Origin: Oscillospiraceae bacterium
Lineage (GTDB): Bacteria > Bacillota > Clostridia > Oscillospirales > Oscillospiraceae
DNA: 48,969 bases
Assembly (NCBI GenBank): GCA_017521485.1
Contig: JAFXCL010000035.1
Location: forward strand, 1-48,969
Direction: 5' to 3'
Shown: one piece after another, positions 41,823 through 48,969 of the stretch
How the letters are laid out: the number at the start of each line of letters is the position of its first letter
Numbering within the stretch: the first letter of the stretch is position 1
Position numbers and translations under genes: made by a program
Notes under the pieces: generated by a model
Seen by the model: the letters and a program-made list of their open reading frames with translations, nothing else
Database searches by the model: none
What the model was told of the DNA's origin: nothing

Positions 41823-42503
41823 ATGATCGAATTTACCAATGTTGTAAAGTCCTACTCTGTGGGAACCCACGCACTGCGGGGCGTTTCTATGCAGATCGAG
41901 GACGGAGAATTTGCGTTTCTGGTTGGACCTTCCGGTTCCGGAAAGTCCACCATTATCAAGCTGATTACAGGTGAGCTGAAGCCTACCTCCGGTATGGTCC
42001 ATGTCAACGGCTATTCCTTAGAGCGGATCCGCAAGCGGGAGATCCCCTATCTGCGGCGCACCGTAGGTGTTGTGTTTCAGGATTTCCGCCTGATCGAAAG
42101 CAAGACTGTATACGAGAATGTGGCTTTTGTTATGCGCGCCATCGGTGCAGGCACCAAGGAGATCCGTGACCGGGTTCCCTACATTCTGGAGCTGGTGGGT
42201 CTGGAGACTAAGAGCCGCCGCCATCCCACAGAGCTTTCCGGCGGTGAGCAGCAGCGTCTGGCAATTGCCAGAGCACTGGTGAACAACCCCTCCACCATTA
42301 TCGCAGACGAGCCCACCGGCAACCTGGACCCGGACCGGTCCCTGGAGATCATGAGCCTTCTGCAGGAGATCAACAATCTGGGCACGACTATGCTGGTGGT
42401 TACCCACGAGAAGGATCTGGTGGAGCGCTTCTCCAAGCGTGTCATCGCCATCAATGAGGGCCTTGTGGTCCACGACGGAATGGATGGGTATTACAGAATA
42501 TGA
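41823..42503 (+). CDS. ftsE: Cell-division ATPase FtsE
   Basis: A 226-residue ABC ATPase with Walker A GPSGSGKST, VGVVFQDFRLI, signature LSGGEQQRLAIARAL and Walker B IIADEPTGNLDP. It powers FtsX to activate cell-wall hydrolases at the septum or side wall. The stop overlaps the ftsX start (ATGA). Confidence 0.96.
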   Translation: MIEFTNVVKSYSVGTHALRGVSMQIEDGEFAFLVGPSGSGKSTIIKLITGELKPTSGMVHVNGYSLERIRKREIPYLRRTVGVVFQDFRLIESKTVYENVAFVMRAIGAGTKEIRDRVPYILELVGLETKSRRHPTELSGGEQQRLAIARALVNNPSTIIADEPTGNLDPDRSLEIMSLLQEINNLGTTMLVVTHEKDLVERFSKRVIAINEGLVVHDGMDGYYRI

Positions 42504-43387
42504 AAATAAACAATCTTGGCTATTTGATGAAAGAGGGCATCCGGGGTATTTTCCTCCACGGCTTTATGTCCTTCGCCGCCGTGTGCGTAACGGTGGCATG
42601 CTTGCTGATCGTGGGCACCTTCTCCAGTCTGATGTATAATCTGAACATCATTGTGGAGGACCTGAATAAAACCAACGAGATCGTGGTGTATGTGGATGAA
42701 ACCCTGTCTGACGCAGAGGCAAGAAGCATCGGCACCCAGCTTAACCGGATCGAAAATGTGCACAATTGCGTATTCGTTTCCCGGGAAGAGGCGCTGGAAA
42801 ACTTCGTAGCGGACTATGCAGAAAGAGGTACCTTTAACGGTGTGGATGCCAGTTACCTGCGCCACCGCTTTGTGGTGACACTGGAGGACAATCACCTGAT
42901 GGAGGACACCACTGCTGCCATCCGGTCCGTTTCCGGTGTGGCGGATATTTCTGCTGCCTATGAGCTGGCAGAAGGCTTTTCCGCACTGCAGGATATTCTG
43001 CGGCTTGCATCCATTGTGATCATTGTTGTCCTGCTGGTAGTGAGCCTGCTGATTATTTCCAATACAGTCAAGCTGGCAATGTACGACCGGCGGGATGAAA
43101 TCGCCGTTATGAAAATGGTTGGTGCAACCAATAGCTTTATCCGCCTGCCCTTTGTGGTGGAGGGCTTTGTGCTGGGTATGCTGGGCGCAGGTCTGGCATT
43201 CCTGCTGGAATGGCTGATGTATGATGCCCTGTCCAGCCGGATCGCCGCTATTGACACTCTGAAGCTGTTTAATTTTGTTCCCTTCCGGGAAATGGTGTGG
43301 CCTATGGTGGCAACCTTTGCCGCTGCCGGTATTTTCGTGGGTATTGTGGGCAGTTGGACATCTATCCGTAAGTTTATGGATGTATAA
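42500..43387 (+). CDS. ftsX: Cell-division protein FtsX
   Basis: A 295-residue membrane protein with four helices: one near the start, an outside domain (residues about 50-165) and three helices in the C-terminal half, with AMYDRRDEIAVMKMVGATN, the family signature. It passes the FtsE signal to an outside hydrolase, most likely the M23-type protein encoded next. Confidence 0.96.
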   Translation: MKINNLGYLMKEGIRGIFLHGFMSFAAVCVTVACLLIVGTFSSLMYNLNIIVEDLNKTNEIVVYVDETLSDAEARSIGTQLNRIENVHNCVFVSREEALENFVADYAERGTFNGVDASYLRHRFVVTLEDNHLMEDTTAAIRSVSGVADISAAYELAEGFSALQDILRLASIVIIVVLLVVSLLIISNTVKLAMYDRRDEIAVMKMVGATNSFIRLPFVVEGFVLGMLGAGLAFLLEWLMYDALSSRIAAIDTLKLFNFVPFREMVWPMVATFAAAGIFVGIVGSWTSIRKFMDV

Positions 43388-43398
43388 TGGAGTTATAT

Positions 43399-44643
43399 AT
43401 GAAAAACAGAAAGTTATTGGTTTCTATCTTAGCTGGCTTTATGGCATTTGTAATGCTGTTCGGTCTGATCATTGGCGTTTTGCCCAGCCGTGTAAATGCT
43501 GCCAGTTCCGGTGCGATCAAAGAGCAGCTCAATGAACTGGAGAAAGATAAAGAGAAGCTCCAGGCAGAAATTCAGGCACTGGAAGATCAGCTCTCCGAAA
43601 ATATGGGAAAGATGGAAGAAGTGGTCGCCCAGAAGAATCTGATCGATCAGGAGGTTTTCCTACTCCACGAGCAGGTGAAAACTATTAATGAGCAGATCTC
43701 TGCATACAGCATTCTCATTGCGGACAAGCAGGATGAGCTGGTGGAAGCAGAAAGTAAGCTGGCAGAGCTTAATGAAAAGAATAAAGAGCGTATCCGGGCG
43801 ATGGAAGAAAACGGCTCTCTGTCTTACTGGTCTGTCCTGTTTCAGGCAAATAGCTTTTCGGACCTTTTGGACCGGCTGAATATGGTTCAGGAGATCGCAG
43901 CCTCGGACAACAAGCGGATGCAGGAAATGAGCGCAGCGGCAAAGGTTGTGTCCGATGCCAAGGAAGAACTGGAAACAGAAAAAGAAGCGCTGGAAACCTC
44001 CCGGGAAGAACTGGCAGAAACAGAAAAAACATTGGAGCAGAAGCGGGTAGAAGCAGATGCACTGCTGGTGGAGCTGGTAGCAACCGGTCAGGAGTTTGAA
44101 GATCTGCTGGATCAGTCTGAGGACGAGCAGGCAGAACTGCTTTTGGAGATCGCCAAGAAAGAAAAAGAATATGACAAGGCAAAGCACGAAGAATGGCTGG
44201 CAACCTCTGTTCCCACGCCTACTTATAAACCCAGCACCAGTATTCCTTCCAGCACCGGCTGGATTACCCCTTGTTCTTATGTAGCATTTACCAGCCCCTT
44301 TGGCTACCGGGTACACCCCATCAGCGGCACCTATAAAATGCACTACGGCGTAGACCTTGCAGGTCCTACCGGCACACCGATCTACGCGGCAAAATCCGGC
44401 AGAGTTTCCACTGCTTCCTATGACGGAAGCGCCGGCTACTATGTGGAAATTGTCCACGAAGACGGCTTTGCCTCTATCTATATGCACATGACCCATTATA
44501 TCGTTTCCTCGGGCGACTATGTGAGCCAGGGTCAGGTCATTGGCTATATGGGCTCCACCGGCGGCTCTACCGGACCGCACCTGCATTTCGGTATCAGCTA
44601 TAACGGCGTGTATGTAAATCCGGCAAACTATATTAATATCTGA
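43399..44643 (+). CDS. EnvC/PcsB-like peptidoglycan hydrolase with M23 domain
   Basis: A 414-residue exported protein: signal peptide (KNRKLLVSILAGFMAFVMLF...VNA), a long coiled coil rich in Glu and Lys (about 40-265), a Pro/Thr linker and a C-terminal LytM/M23 domain. GYRVHPISGTYKMHYGVDLA and GPHLHFGIS hold the zinc ligands and look intact, so it may cut peptidoglycan itself, unlike E. coli EnvC. ATG 43399 is chosen for the GGAG site and signal peptide; an ATG at 43387 overlaps the ftsX stop. It is the natural partner of FtsEX. Confidence 0.92.
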   Translation: MKNRKLLVSILAGFMAFVMLFGLIIGVLPSRVNAASSGAIKEQLNELEKDKEKLQAEIQALEDQLSENMGKMEEVVAQKNLIDQEVFLLHEQVKTINEQISAYSILIADKQDELVEAESKLAELNEKNKERIRAMEENGSLSYWSVLFQANSFSDLLDRLNMVQEIAASDNKRMQEMSAAAKVVSDAKEELETEKEALETSREELAETEKTLEQKRVEADALLVELVATGQEFEDLLDQSEDEQAELLLEIAKKEKEYDKAKHEEWLATSVPTPTYKPSTSIPSSTGWITPCSYVAFTSPFGYRVHPISGTYKMHYGVDLAGPTGTPIYAAKSGRVSTASYDGSAGYYVEIVHEDGFASIYMHMTHYIVSSGDYVSQGQVIGYMGSTGGSTGPHLHFGISYNGVYVNPANYINI

Positions 44644-44674
44644 TATTTGGGAGCATATTAAAGATAAGCAATTC

Positions 44675-44701
44675 TGGGCGCGTTCAAAATGAACGCGCCC
44701 A
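44675..44701 (+). terminator. Hairpin after the M23 hydrolase gene
   Basis: TGGGCGCGTTC pairs with GAACGCGCCCA around AAAAT. The T tract is weak (AGTTT), so some readthrough into the S41 protease gene is likely. Confidence 0.6.
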
Positions 44702-44719
44702 AGTTTACGAGGTGATCGT

Positions 44720-45868
44720 GTGAAAAACTGGACAAAGATCCTTTTGCGGACAGCTTCCTATGTGTTGGTGGCGGTATTGACAGCCCTTATTTGCTTCAGA
44801 AGCTCCGGGAAGCTCCAGCAGCTGCAATACCTGCTGGAAAACAGGTATATCGGAAATGCGGATAGGGCAGCTATGGAAGATGCAGCCGCAAAAGCAATGG
44901 TCGCATCCTTGGGTGACCGGTGGAGTTACTATATTCCTGCGGCAGATTATGAAACCTATCAGGAGGGAAAAAGGAATGCCTATGTGGGTATTGGTATCAC
45001 TATCTCTCAGCGGGAGGATGAAAAGGGCTTTGATATTGTGCAGGTCCAACCCGGCGGTGCTGCCCAGATGGCAGGAATTTTGCCTGGAGACATCCTCACA
45101 GAGGTGGAAGGTCAGCCGGTTTGCTCTTTAGGTACGGAGGGCACAAGGGAATTGATCCGGGGCGAGGCGGGAACGGATGTTTCCGTTTCTGTCCTCCGGG
45201 ACGGAGAAACCCTTTCTTTCACGCTGACCCGAAGCACCGTCCGTGTGGCGGTGGCAACCGGTCAGATGCTGGGCGAAGATATCGGGCTTGTAACCATAGC
45301 AAACTTTAATGAAAACTGTGCCCAGGAAACCATAAAAGCCATTGAGGAGCTGAAAGGGCAGGGGGCAAAGGCGCTGATTTTCGATGTGCGCAATAACCCC
45401 GGCGGATACCTTTTGGAGCTTACAAAGCTTCTGGACTACCTGCTGCCGGAGGGCGTGATCTTCCGAAGTGTGGATTATACCGGGAAGGAAGATATCCAGC
45501 ATTCTGATGCAGACTGCTTGCAAATGCCTATGGCAGTACTGGTAAACGGTGAAAGCTATTCAGCCGCTGAATTTTTCGCCGCAGCACTGGAAGAATACGA
45601 CTGGGCAGTTACCGCCGGAACACAGACCTGCGGAAAAGGATATTTCCAAACCACCTACCGCCTAAGCGACGGCTCTGCCGTTGGATTGTCTGTTGGCAAA
45701 TACTATACCCCCGAGGGCATCAGTCTGGCGGAAACCGGCGGCTTAACGCCTCAGATCATCACAGAGGTGGACGAACGAACCGAAGCTTTAATCTACGCAA
45801 AAACCATCCAGCCGGAAAACGACCCCCAGCTCCAAGCTGCAATAGAAGCTTTGCAGAAGGAAAATTAA
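44720..45868 (+). CDS. S41-family C-terminal processing protease (CtpA-like)
   Basis: A 382-residue protein starting with GTG, six bases after GAGGTG. An N-terminal membrane anchor (ILLRTASYVLVAVLTALIC) is followed by a PDZ domain (VQPGGAAQMAGILPGDILTE) and the protease domain with nucleophile Ser281 (GESYSAAEFF) and a downstream GKGYFQT, which supplies the Lys. It acts outside the cell, and in this family often trims cell-wall hydrolases or other exported proteins; the M23 hydrolase next door is a possible target. Confidence 0.92.
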   Translation: MKNWTKILLRTASYVLVAVLTALICFRSSGKLQQLQYLLENRYIGNADRAAMEDAAAKAMVASLGDRWSYYIPAADYETYQEGKRNAYVGIGITISQREDEKGFDIVQVQPGGAAQMAGILPGDILTEVEGQPVCSLGTEGTRELIRGEAGTDVSVSVLRDGETLSFTLTRSTVRVAVATGQMLGEDIGLVTIANFNENCAQETIKAIEELKGQGAKALIFDVRNNPGGYLLELTKLLDYLLPEGVIFRSVDYTGKEDIQHSDADCLQMPMAVLVNGESYSAAEFFAAALEEYDWAVTAGTQTCGKGYFQTTYRLSDGSAVGLSVGKYYTPEGISLAETGGLTPQIITEVDERTEALIYAKTIQPENDPQLQAAIEALQKEN

Positions 45869-45912
45869 ATTTATGAATAGCCAGCAGTTTTTTCTAAAAG
45901 TTGGAAAATTAC

Positions 45913-45941
45913 TTGACTATAGAATGATTTTCACCTATAAT
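45913..45941 (+). promoter_or_regulatory. Promoter of greA-lysS
   Basis: TTGACT (45913-45918) and TATAAT (45936-45941), 17 bases apart. No T-box or other leader element is seen before greA or lysS. Confidence 0.85.
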
Positions 45942-45978
45942 ATAGTGAACAAATTTGCTCAGAAAGGATCTTTTTGTT

Positions 45979-46455
45979 ATGGCAAAGGAATTTAAGATCA
46001 CAAGCCTGCGTCTTCACGACCTGGAAAAGGAACTCAATTATCTGAAAACTACCCGTGAGCGGGAGATCGCTGCAATGATCGCAGAAGCCCGCTCCTACGG
46101 TGACTTGTCTGAAAACTCCGAATACGATGCTGCCAAGAACGAGCAGGCAAAGCTCTATGGCCGCATTGCTGAGATCGAGGACATCCTGTCCCACGCAGTT
46201 ATCATCGAAGATGAGAACGAGGCTACCGGCCGTGTTGGTCTGGGCTGCTCCGTCACGGTTGAGGATCTGGCTACCGGTGAAAAGACCACCTACCGGATCA
46301 CCGGCTCTCAGGAAGCCAATCCTATGGAATATAAGCTCTCCGACGACTCTCCCTTCGGCCGTGCAATCGTAGGCAAGTCTGCTGGCGATACCTTCAGTGT
46401 TGCCGCACCCTCCGGAAGCTACGAAATGAAGGTCGTTGAAGTGACCCGCGATTAA
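45979..46455 (+). CDS. greA: Transcription elongation factor GreA
   Basis: A 158-residue protein: N-terminal coiled coil with EARSYGDLSENSEYDAAKNE, including the acidic tip that enters the RNA polymerase channel, then the FKBP-like C-terminal domain (SPFGRAIVGKSAGDTF). It rescues backtracked polymerase by stimulating transcript cleavage. AGAAAGGAT precedes ATG 45979; an extension to 45955 is unlikely. lysS follows after 15 bases. Confidence 0.96.
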   Translation: MAKEFKITSLRLHDLEKELNYLKTTREREIAAMIAEARSYGDLSENSEYDAAKNEQAKLYGRIAEIEDILSHAVIIEDENEATGRVGLGCSVTVEDLATGEKTTYRITGSQEANPMEYKLSDDSPFGRAIVGKSAGDTFSVAAPSGSYEMKVVEVTRD

Positions 46456-46470
46456 GGAGAGTATATTAAA

Positions 46471-47964
46471 ATGGCAAAGTTTGTACCCCAGGCAGAACTG
46501 CCCCTGTCCGATCAGGTTCAGGTTCGGCATGATAAGCTCAAGGCGCTGCGTGAAGAGGGCCGTGACCCCTTCGTGCAGACCAAGTTTGATTTTAATGCAA
46601 CCTCTGTGCAGATAAAGGAAAACTACGACCAGATGGAAGGCAAGAGTGTGTCTGTTGCCGGCCGTCTGATGTCTAAGCGCGGTCAGGGCAAGGTTATGTT
46701 CTGCGATCTGCAGGACGGCGAGGGCCGTATCCAGCTGTTTGTAAAGATCGATGAGCTGGGCGAAGAAGAATATGCCCGCTTTAAGAAAAACGACATCGGC
46801 GACATCGTAGGTGTTACCGGCGAGGTCTTTAAGACCAAGACTGAGGAGATCTCTATTCGCGCAAAGGAAGTGACCCTGCTGTCTAAGGCGCTGCTGCCCC
46901 TGCCGGAGAAGTTCCACGGCCTGACCGATAAGGAGATCCGTTTCCGTCAGCGCTATGTGGACCTGATGGTCAATCCCGAGGTCAAGCGTAACTTTGTGGT
47001 CCGCTCCAAGTTCATTAAGCATATGCGTAACTACCTGGACAATATGGGTTACATCGAGGTGGAGACTCCGGTGCTTAATACCATTGCCGGCGGCGCATCT
47101 GCCCGTCCTTTTGTGACCCACCATAACACCCTGGACATCGATATGTTTATGCGTATCGCCACTGAGCTGCCCCTGAAGCGGCTGATCATCGGCGGTATGG
47201 ACCGGGTGTACGAGATCGGCAGAATTTTCCGCAACGAGGGCATGGACCCCAAGCATAACCCGGAGTTTACCTCCGTGGAGCTGTATCAGGCTTATGCGGA
47301 TTTTCACGATATGATGGACATTGCTGAAGGCATCTTCACCACCTTTGCCAAGGACTACTTAGGTACTTATGAGCTGGAGTGGATGGGAGAAAAGATTGAT
47401 CTGACCCCCGGCTGGCCCAGAATGACTATGGTAGAGGCTGTTAAGAAGTATGTGGGCATCGACTTTGGCGCAATCACCGACGATGCTGAAGCAGTGGCTG
47501 CTGCAAAGGCAGTTGGCGTTGAGCTTAACGATGCTGCAGAAAAGACCTGGGGCAATGCCCTGTACGCCTGCTTCGATCAGCGGGTAGAGGAGCATCTGAT
47601 CCAGCCTACCTTCATCACCATGTACCCGGTGGAAGTCAGCCCTCTGACAAAGCGCAGCCCGGAAGACCCCCGGCTGACCGAGCGCTTTGAGTTCTTCATC
47701 TGCCGCAGCGAGATGGGCAACGCCTATTCCGAGCTGAACGATCCCATCGACCAGAGAGAGCGCTTTATGAAGCAGGTGGAGCAGCGGGAGCGGGGCGACG
47801 ACGAGACCGAAATGCTGGACGAGGATTTCCTCAATGCTATGGAATACGGTATGCCTCCTACGGGCGGTATGGGCATCGGTATCGACCGGGCAGTAATGCT
47901 GTTCACCGGCGCAGATACCATCCGGGAAGTCATCCTGTTCCCCACAATGAAGCCTTTGGACTGA
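46471..47964 (+). CDS. lysS: Class II lysyl-tRNA synthetase
   Basis: A 497-residue protein with the OB-fold anticodon domain (VAGRLMSKRGQGKVMFCDLQ), motif 1 region FRQRYVDLMVNPEV, motif 2 FRNEGMDPKHNPEFTSVE and motif 3 GGMGIGIDRAVML. It charges tRNA-Lys with lysine. Length and motifs are typical. It is the last chromosomal gene before the mobile-element region. Confidence 0.97.
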   Translation: MAKFVPQAELPLSDQVQVRHDKLKALREEGRDPFVQTKFDFNATSVQIKENYDQMEGKSVSVAGRLMSKRGQGKVMFCDLQDGEGRIQLFVKIDELGEEEYARFKKNDIGDIVGVTGEVFKTKTEEISIRAKEVTLLSKALLPLPEKFHGLTDKEIRFRQRYVDLMVNPEVKRNFVVRSKFIKHMRNYLDNMGYIEVETPVLNTIAGGASARPFVTHHNTLDIDMFMRIATELPLKRLIIGGMDRVYEIGRIFRNEGMDPKHNPEFTSVELYQAYADFHDMMDIAEGIFTTFAKDYLGTYELEWMGEKIDLTPGWPRMTMVEAVKKYVGIDFGAITDDAEAVAAAKAVGVELNDAAEKTWGNALYACFDQRVEEHLIQPTFITMYPVEVSPLTKRSPEDPRLTERFEFFICRSEMGNAYSELNDPIDQRERFMKQVEQRERGDDETEMLDEDFLNAMEYGMPPTGGMGIGIDRAVMLFTGADTIREVILFPTMKPLD

Positions 47965-47991
47965 TTAAGTCTTTATAAGGGTATATAACTC

Positions 47992-48104
47992 AAGTTAGCA
48001 TAACTTATCGAGGGTTTTTAAGCCAATGCTTAAACCAATTTAAGCCGAAGTTAAGCCAAAACTTCATAAGGGATTGTGCAATTTAAGATAAGTTGAGATA
48101 ACTT
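47992..48104. repeat. Paired pseudo-palindromes with TTAAGCC repeats (candidate att or partition site)
   Basis: AAGTTAGCATAACTT (47992-48006) and AAGTTGAGATAACTT (48090-48104) share 12 of 15 bases and are each inverted repeats. TTAAGCC occurs at 48018-48024, 48040-48046 and 48051-48057, and again at 48123-48129. The stretch is AT-rich, has no gene, and lies between lysS and the parA region. It could be a recombinase core site or a partition or replication site; which one is open. Confidence 0.5.
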
Positions 48105-48124
48105 ACTACAAGTTAATACAGTTT

Positions 48125-48156
48125 AAGCCCGTTGAGAAATCAGCGGGCTTTTTTCA
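48125..48156 (+). terminator. Terminator at the junction after lysS
   Basis: AAGCCCGTTGA pairs with TCAGCGGGCTT (one G-T pair) around GAAA, followed by a T tract. Confidence 0.85.
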
Positions 48157-48161
48157 TTTTT

Positions 48162-48203
48162 GCACCCATTACATCTACTTTTGATGTGGTGGGTGCTTTT
48201 TTT
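48162..48203 (+). terminator. Second terminator before the parA leader
   Basis: GCACCCATTACATC (48162-48175) pairs with GATGTGGTGGGTGC (48183-48196) with two G-T pairs, followed by seven T. Two terminators in a row insulate the element from lysS transcription. Confidence 0.85.
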
Positions 48204-48697
48204 ATGCCCAAATGGAGGTGATGAAAATTTTTCAAAAAAAATCAAAATTTAATTTTCCGTTTTCGGGAAAAAGTCAGCAATTAAAAGTAGAAGGCAAAAC
48301 TTCCCGCACCTTGACAACTGAATATACATTCAACAAGTACATTCCTGAACGGAGTAGAAAGCTCAGCCGAATGAAGGTACGCCAAGAACCACCTGCCCTT
48401 ATGGGTTATCACGGAAAGCAAGGTGGGTAGCGATTCCGAACTATTCTGAAATATCCGATTGCTACGGATACGGCAATGAAACGTGTCAGGGACAATGATA
48501 CTTCTCTACGGAGCTGGCGGAGAACCCGGCAGAGGTGAAATTCCTATGAGTTCGGTTAGCAACTGAACGCTTGTTGATTTCCTTTTACGCATTTGGGGGA
48601 TGAGATCGAGTTAAATGCGACCACGAAAGCACAAAGACATAGTGCTTTGTGTTTTCGTGGATCAAAAGATTCAAATAACGAGAAAGGAGAAAGCGAA
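48204..48697 (+). other. Leader region of the parA transcript of a conjugative element
   Basis: About 490 bases before parA without a clear gene. It holds an open frame at 48212-48430 (72 codons, poor ribosome spacing), TTGACA at 48311, and a 23-codon frame at 48495-48566 beginning MILLYGAGGEPG and ending MSSVSN. Similar leader sequence before parA is typical of Tn1549-like clostridial elements, from memory. No gene is called with confidence. Confidence 0.45.
48621..48660 (+). promoter_or_regulatory. 16-bp hairpin before parA
   Basis: CCACGAAAGCACAAAG (48621-48636) pairs with CTTTGTGTTTTCGTGG (48645-48660), one G-T pair, around an eight-base loop. There is no U tract, so it may act on translation or RNA stability, or bind a protein. 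Confidence 0.6.
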
Positions 48698-48969
48698 ATG
48701 TCCCAATGTAACACGATTGCTATATGCAATCAAAAAGGCGGTGTCGGTAAAACCACAACCACCGTCAATTTAGGCGTAGGGTTGGCAATGCAAGGGAAAA
48801 AGGTACTCCTTGTAGATGCCGATCCGCAGGGCGACCTCACAACTTGTCTTGGATGGCGAGATACGGATAATCTACCCATTGCACTACCTGACAAAATGGT
48901 TGAAGTTATGCAGGACAAATGCAAAGAGCCAATGAAAGGTATTCTACATCATAAAGAAGGTGTCGACCT
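48698..48969 (+). CDS. parA: ParA-family partition ATPase of a conjugative element (partial)
   Basis: The first 90 codons of a ParA/Soj-like protein; the rest is beyond the right edge. It has the deviant Walker [10 protein letters not shown] (with the signature Lys) and [14 protein letters not shown]. The start [14 protein letters not shown] is typical of ParA proteins of Tn1549-like integrative conjugative elements. AAAGGAG precedes ATG 48698. It indicates that a mobile element begins just after lysS. Confidence 0.9.
   Translation, partial: MSQCNTIAICNQKGGVGKTTTTVNLGVGLAMQGKKVLLVDADPQGDLTTCLGWRDTDNLPIALPDKMVEVMQDKCKEPMKGILHHKEGVD

Noticed and set aside
45942..46470. T-box or lysine riboswitch before lysS
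   Set aside because: Only 15 bases separate greA and lysS and the greA leader is short; no such element fits.
45931..47307. 458-codon minus-strand frame opposite greA and lysS
   Set aside because: It crosses two certain genes and their spacer; shadow only.
48212..48430. 72-codon frame before parA as a gene
   Set aside because: The ribosome-like GGAGGTG touches the start codon, composition is Lys/Phe-rich then irregular, and no family is recognised; left as part of the leader.

Overview
The window looks like chromosome from a low-to-mid GC Gram-positive gut Clostridium-class bacterium, most likely Oscillospiraceae/Ruminococcaceae. The basis is AAGGAGG ribosome sites, near-consensus sigma-A promoters (often TTGACA-17-TATAAT), TTG starts, families typical of that group (DUF6062, DUF4830, FeoB-associated Cys-rich protein, SDR-type UxuB), an FMN riboswitch before ribU, and a ParA typical of clostridial conjugative elements. 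No species is claimed.

Layout. 1-850: right edge of an integrated element, ending in an orphan 3' half of tRNA-Thr(GGU), a terminator and degenerate tRNA-end copies. 858-1787: licD broken by an amber codon. 1845-10279: a sugar-use region with uxuB-uxuA, a divergent GH2 enzyme, a GH20-like hydrolase and a secreted polysaccharide deacetylase, plus several palindromic repeats and a structured repeat (element A). 10478-13084: feoA-feoB-Cys-rich protein (ferrous iron uptake). 13113-13477: a second structured repeat (element B) with its own promoter, leading into tRNA-Leu(CAA). 13485-17765: nucleotidyltransferase, an exported Asn/Ser/Gly repeat protein, a small Ser/His signal-peptidase-like protein and an ABC exporter, resembling a peptide-modification/export cassette. 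17868-19463: flavin reductase and gpsA.

19529-34968 is one leftward operon of 16 genes for a cell-surface polysaccharide: chain-length protein, rmlD, rmlC, PssD/PssE pair, several glycosyltransferases, wecB, polymerase, flippase and an acetyltransferase. It starts at a perfect sigma-A promoter (35020-35048). rmlA-rmlB form a separate upstream operon in the same direction; together the two supply dTDP-L-rhamnose. No priming sugar-phosphate transferase is visible. 37392-41665: a membrane protein, riboswitch-controlled ribU, a DUF4830 protein, an rRNA pseudouridine synthase and a PucR/CdaR-type regulator. 41823-45868: ftsE-ftsX-M23 hydrolase-S41 protease, a division-linked cell-wall hydrolysis module. 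45979-47964: greA-lysS. 47965-48969: repeats, two terminators and the leader plus start of parA of another mobile element.

The most unusual features are (i) two copies of a structured repeat whose stems differ by compensating changes, one feeding into a tRNA-Leu transcript; (ii) at both tRNA loci, an inverted copy of the tRNA 3' end just beyond the terminator, so that terminator and tRNA end sit inside a larger potential hairpin; and (iii) a chain-length protein with a C-terminal domain that looks like a decayed tyrosine-kinase fold.
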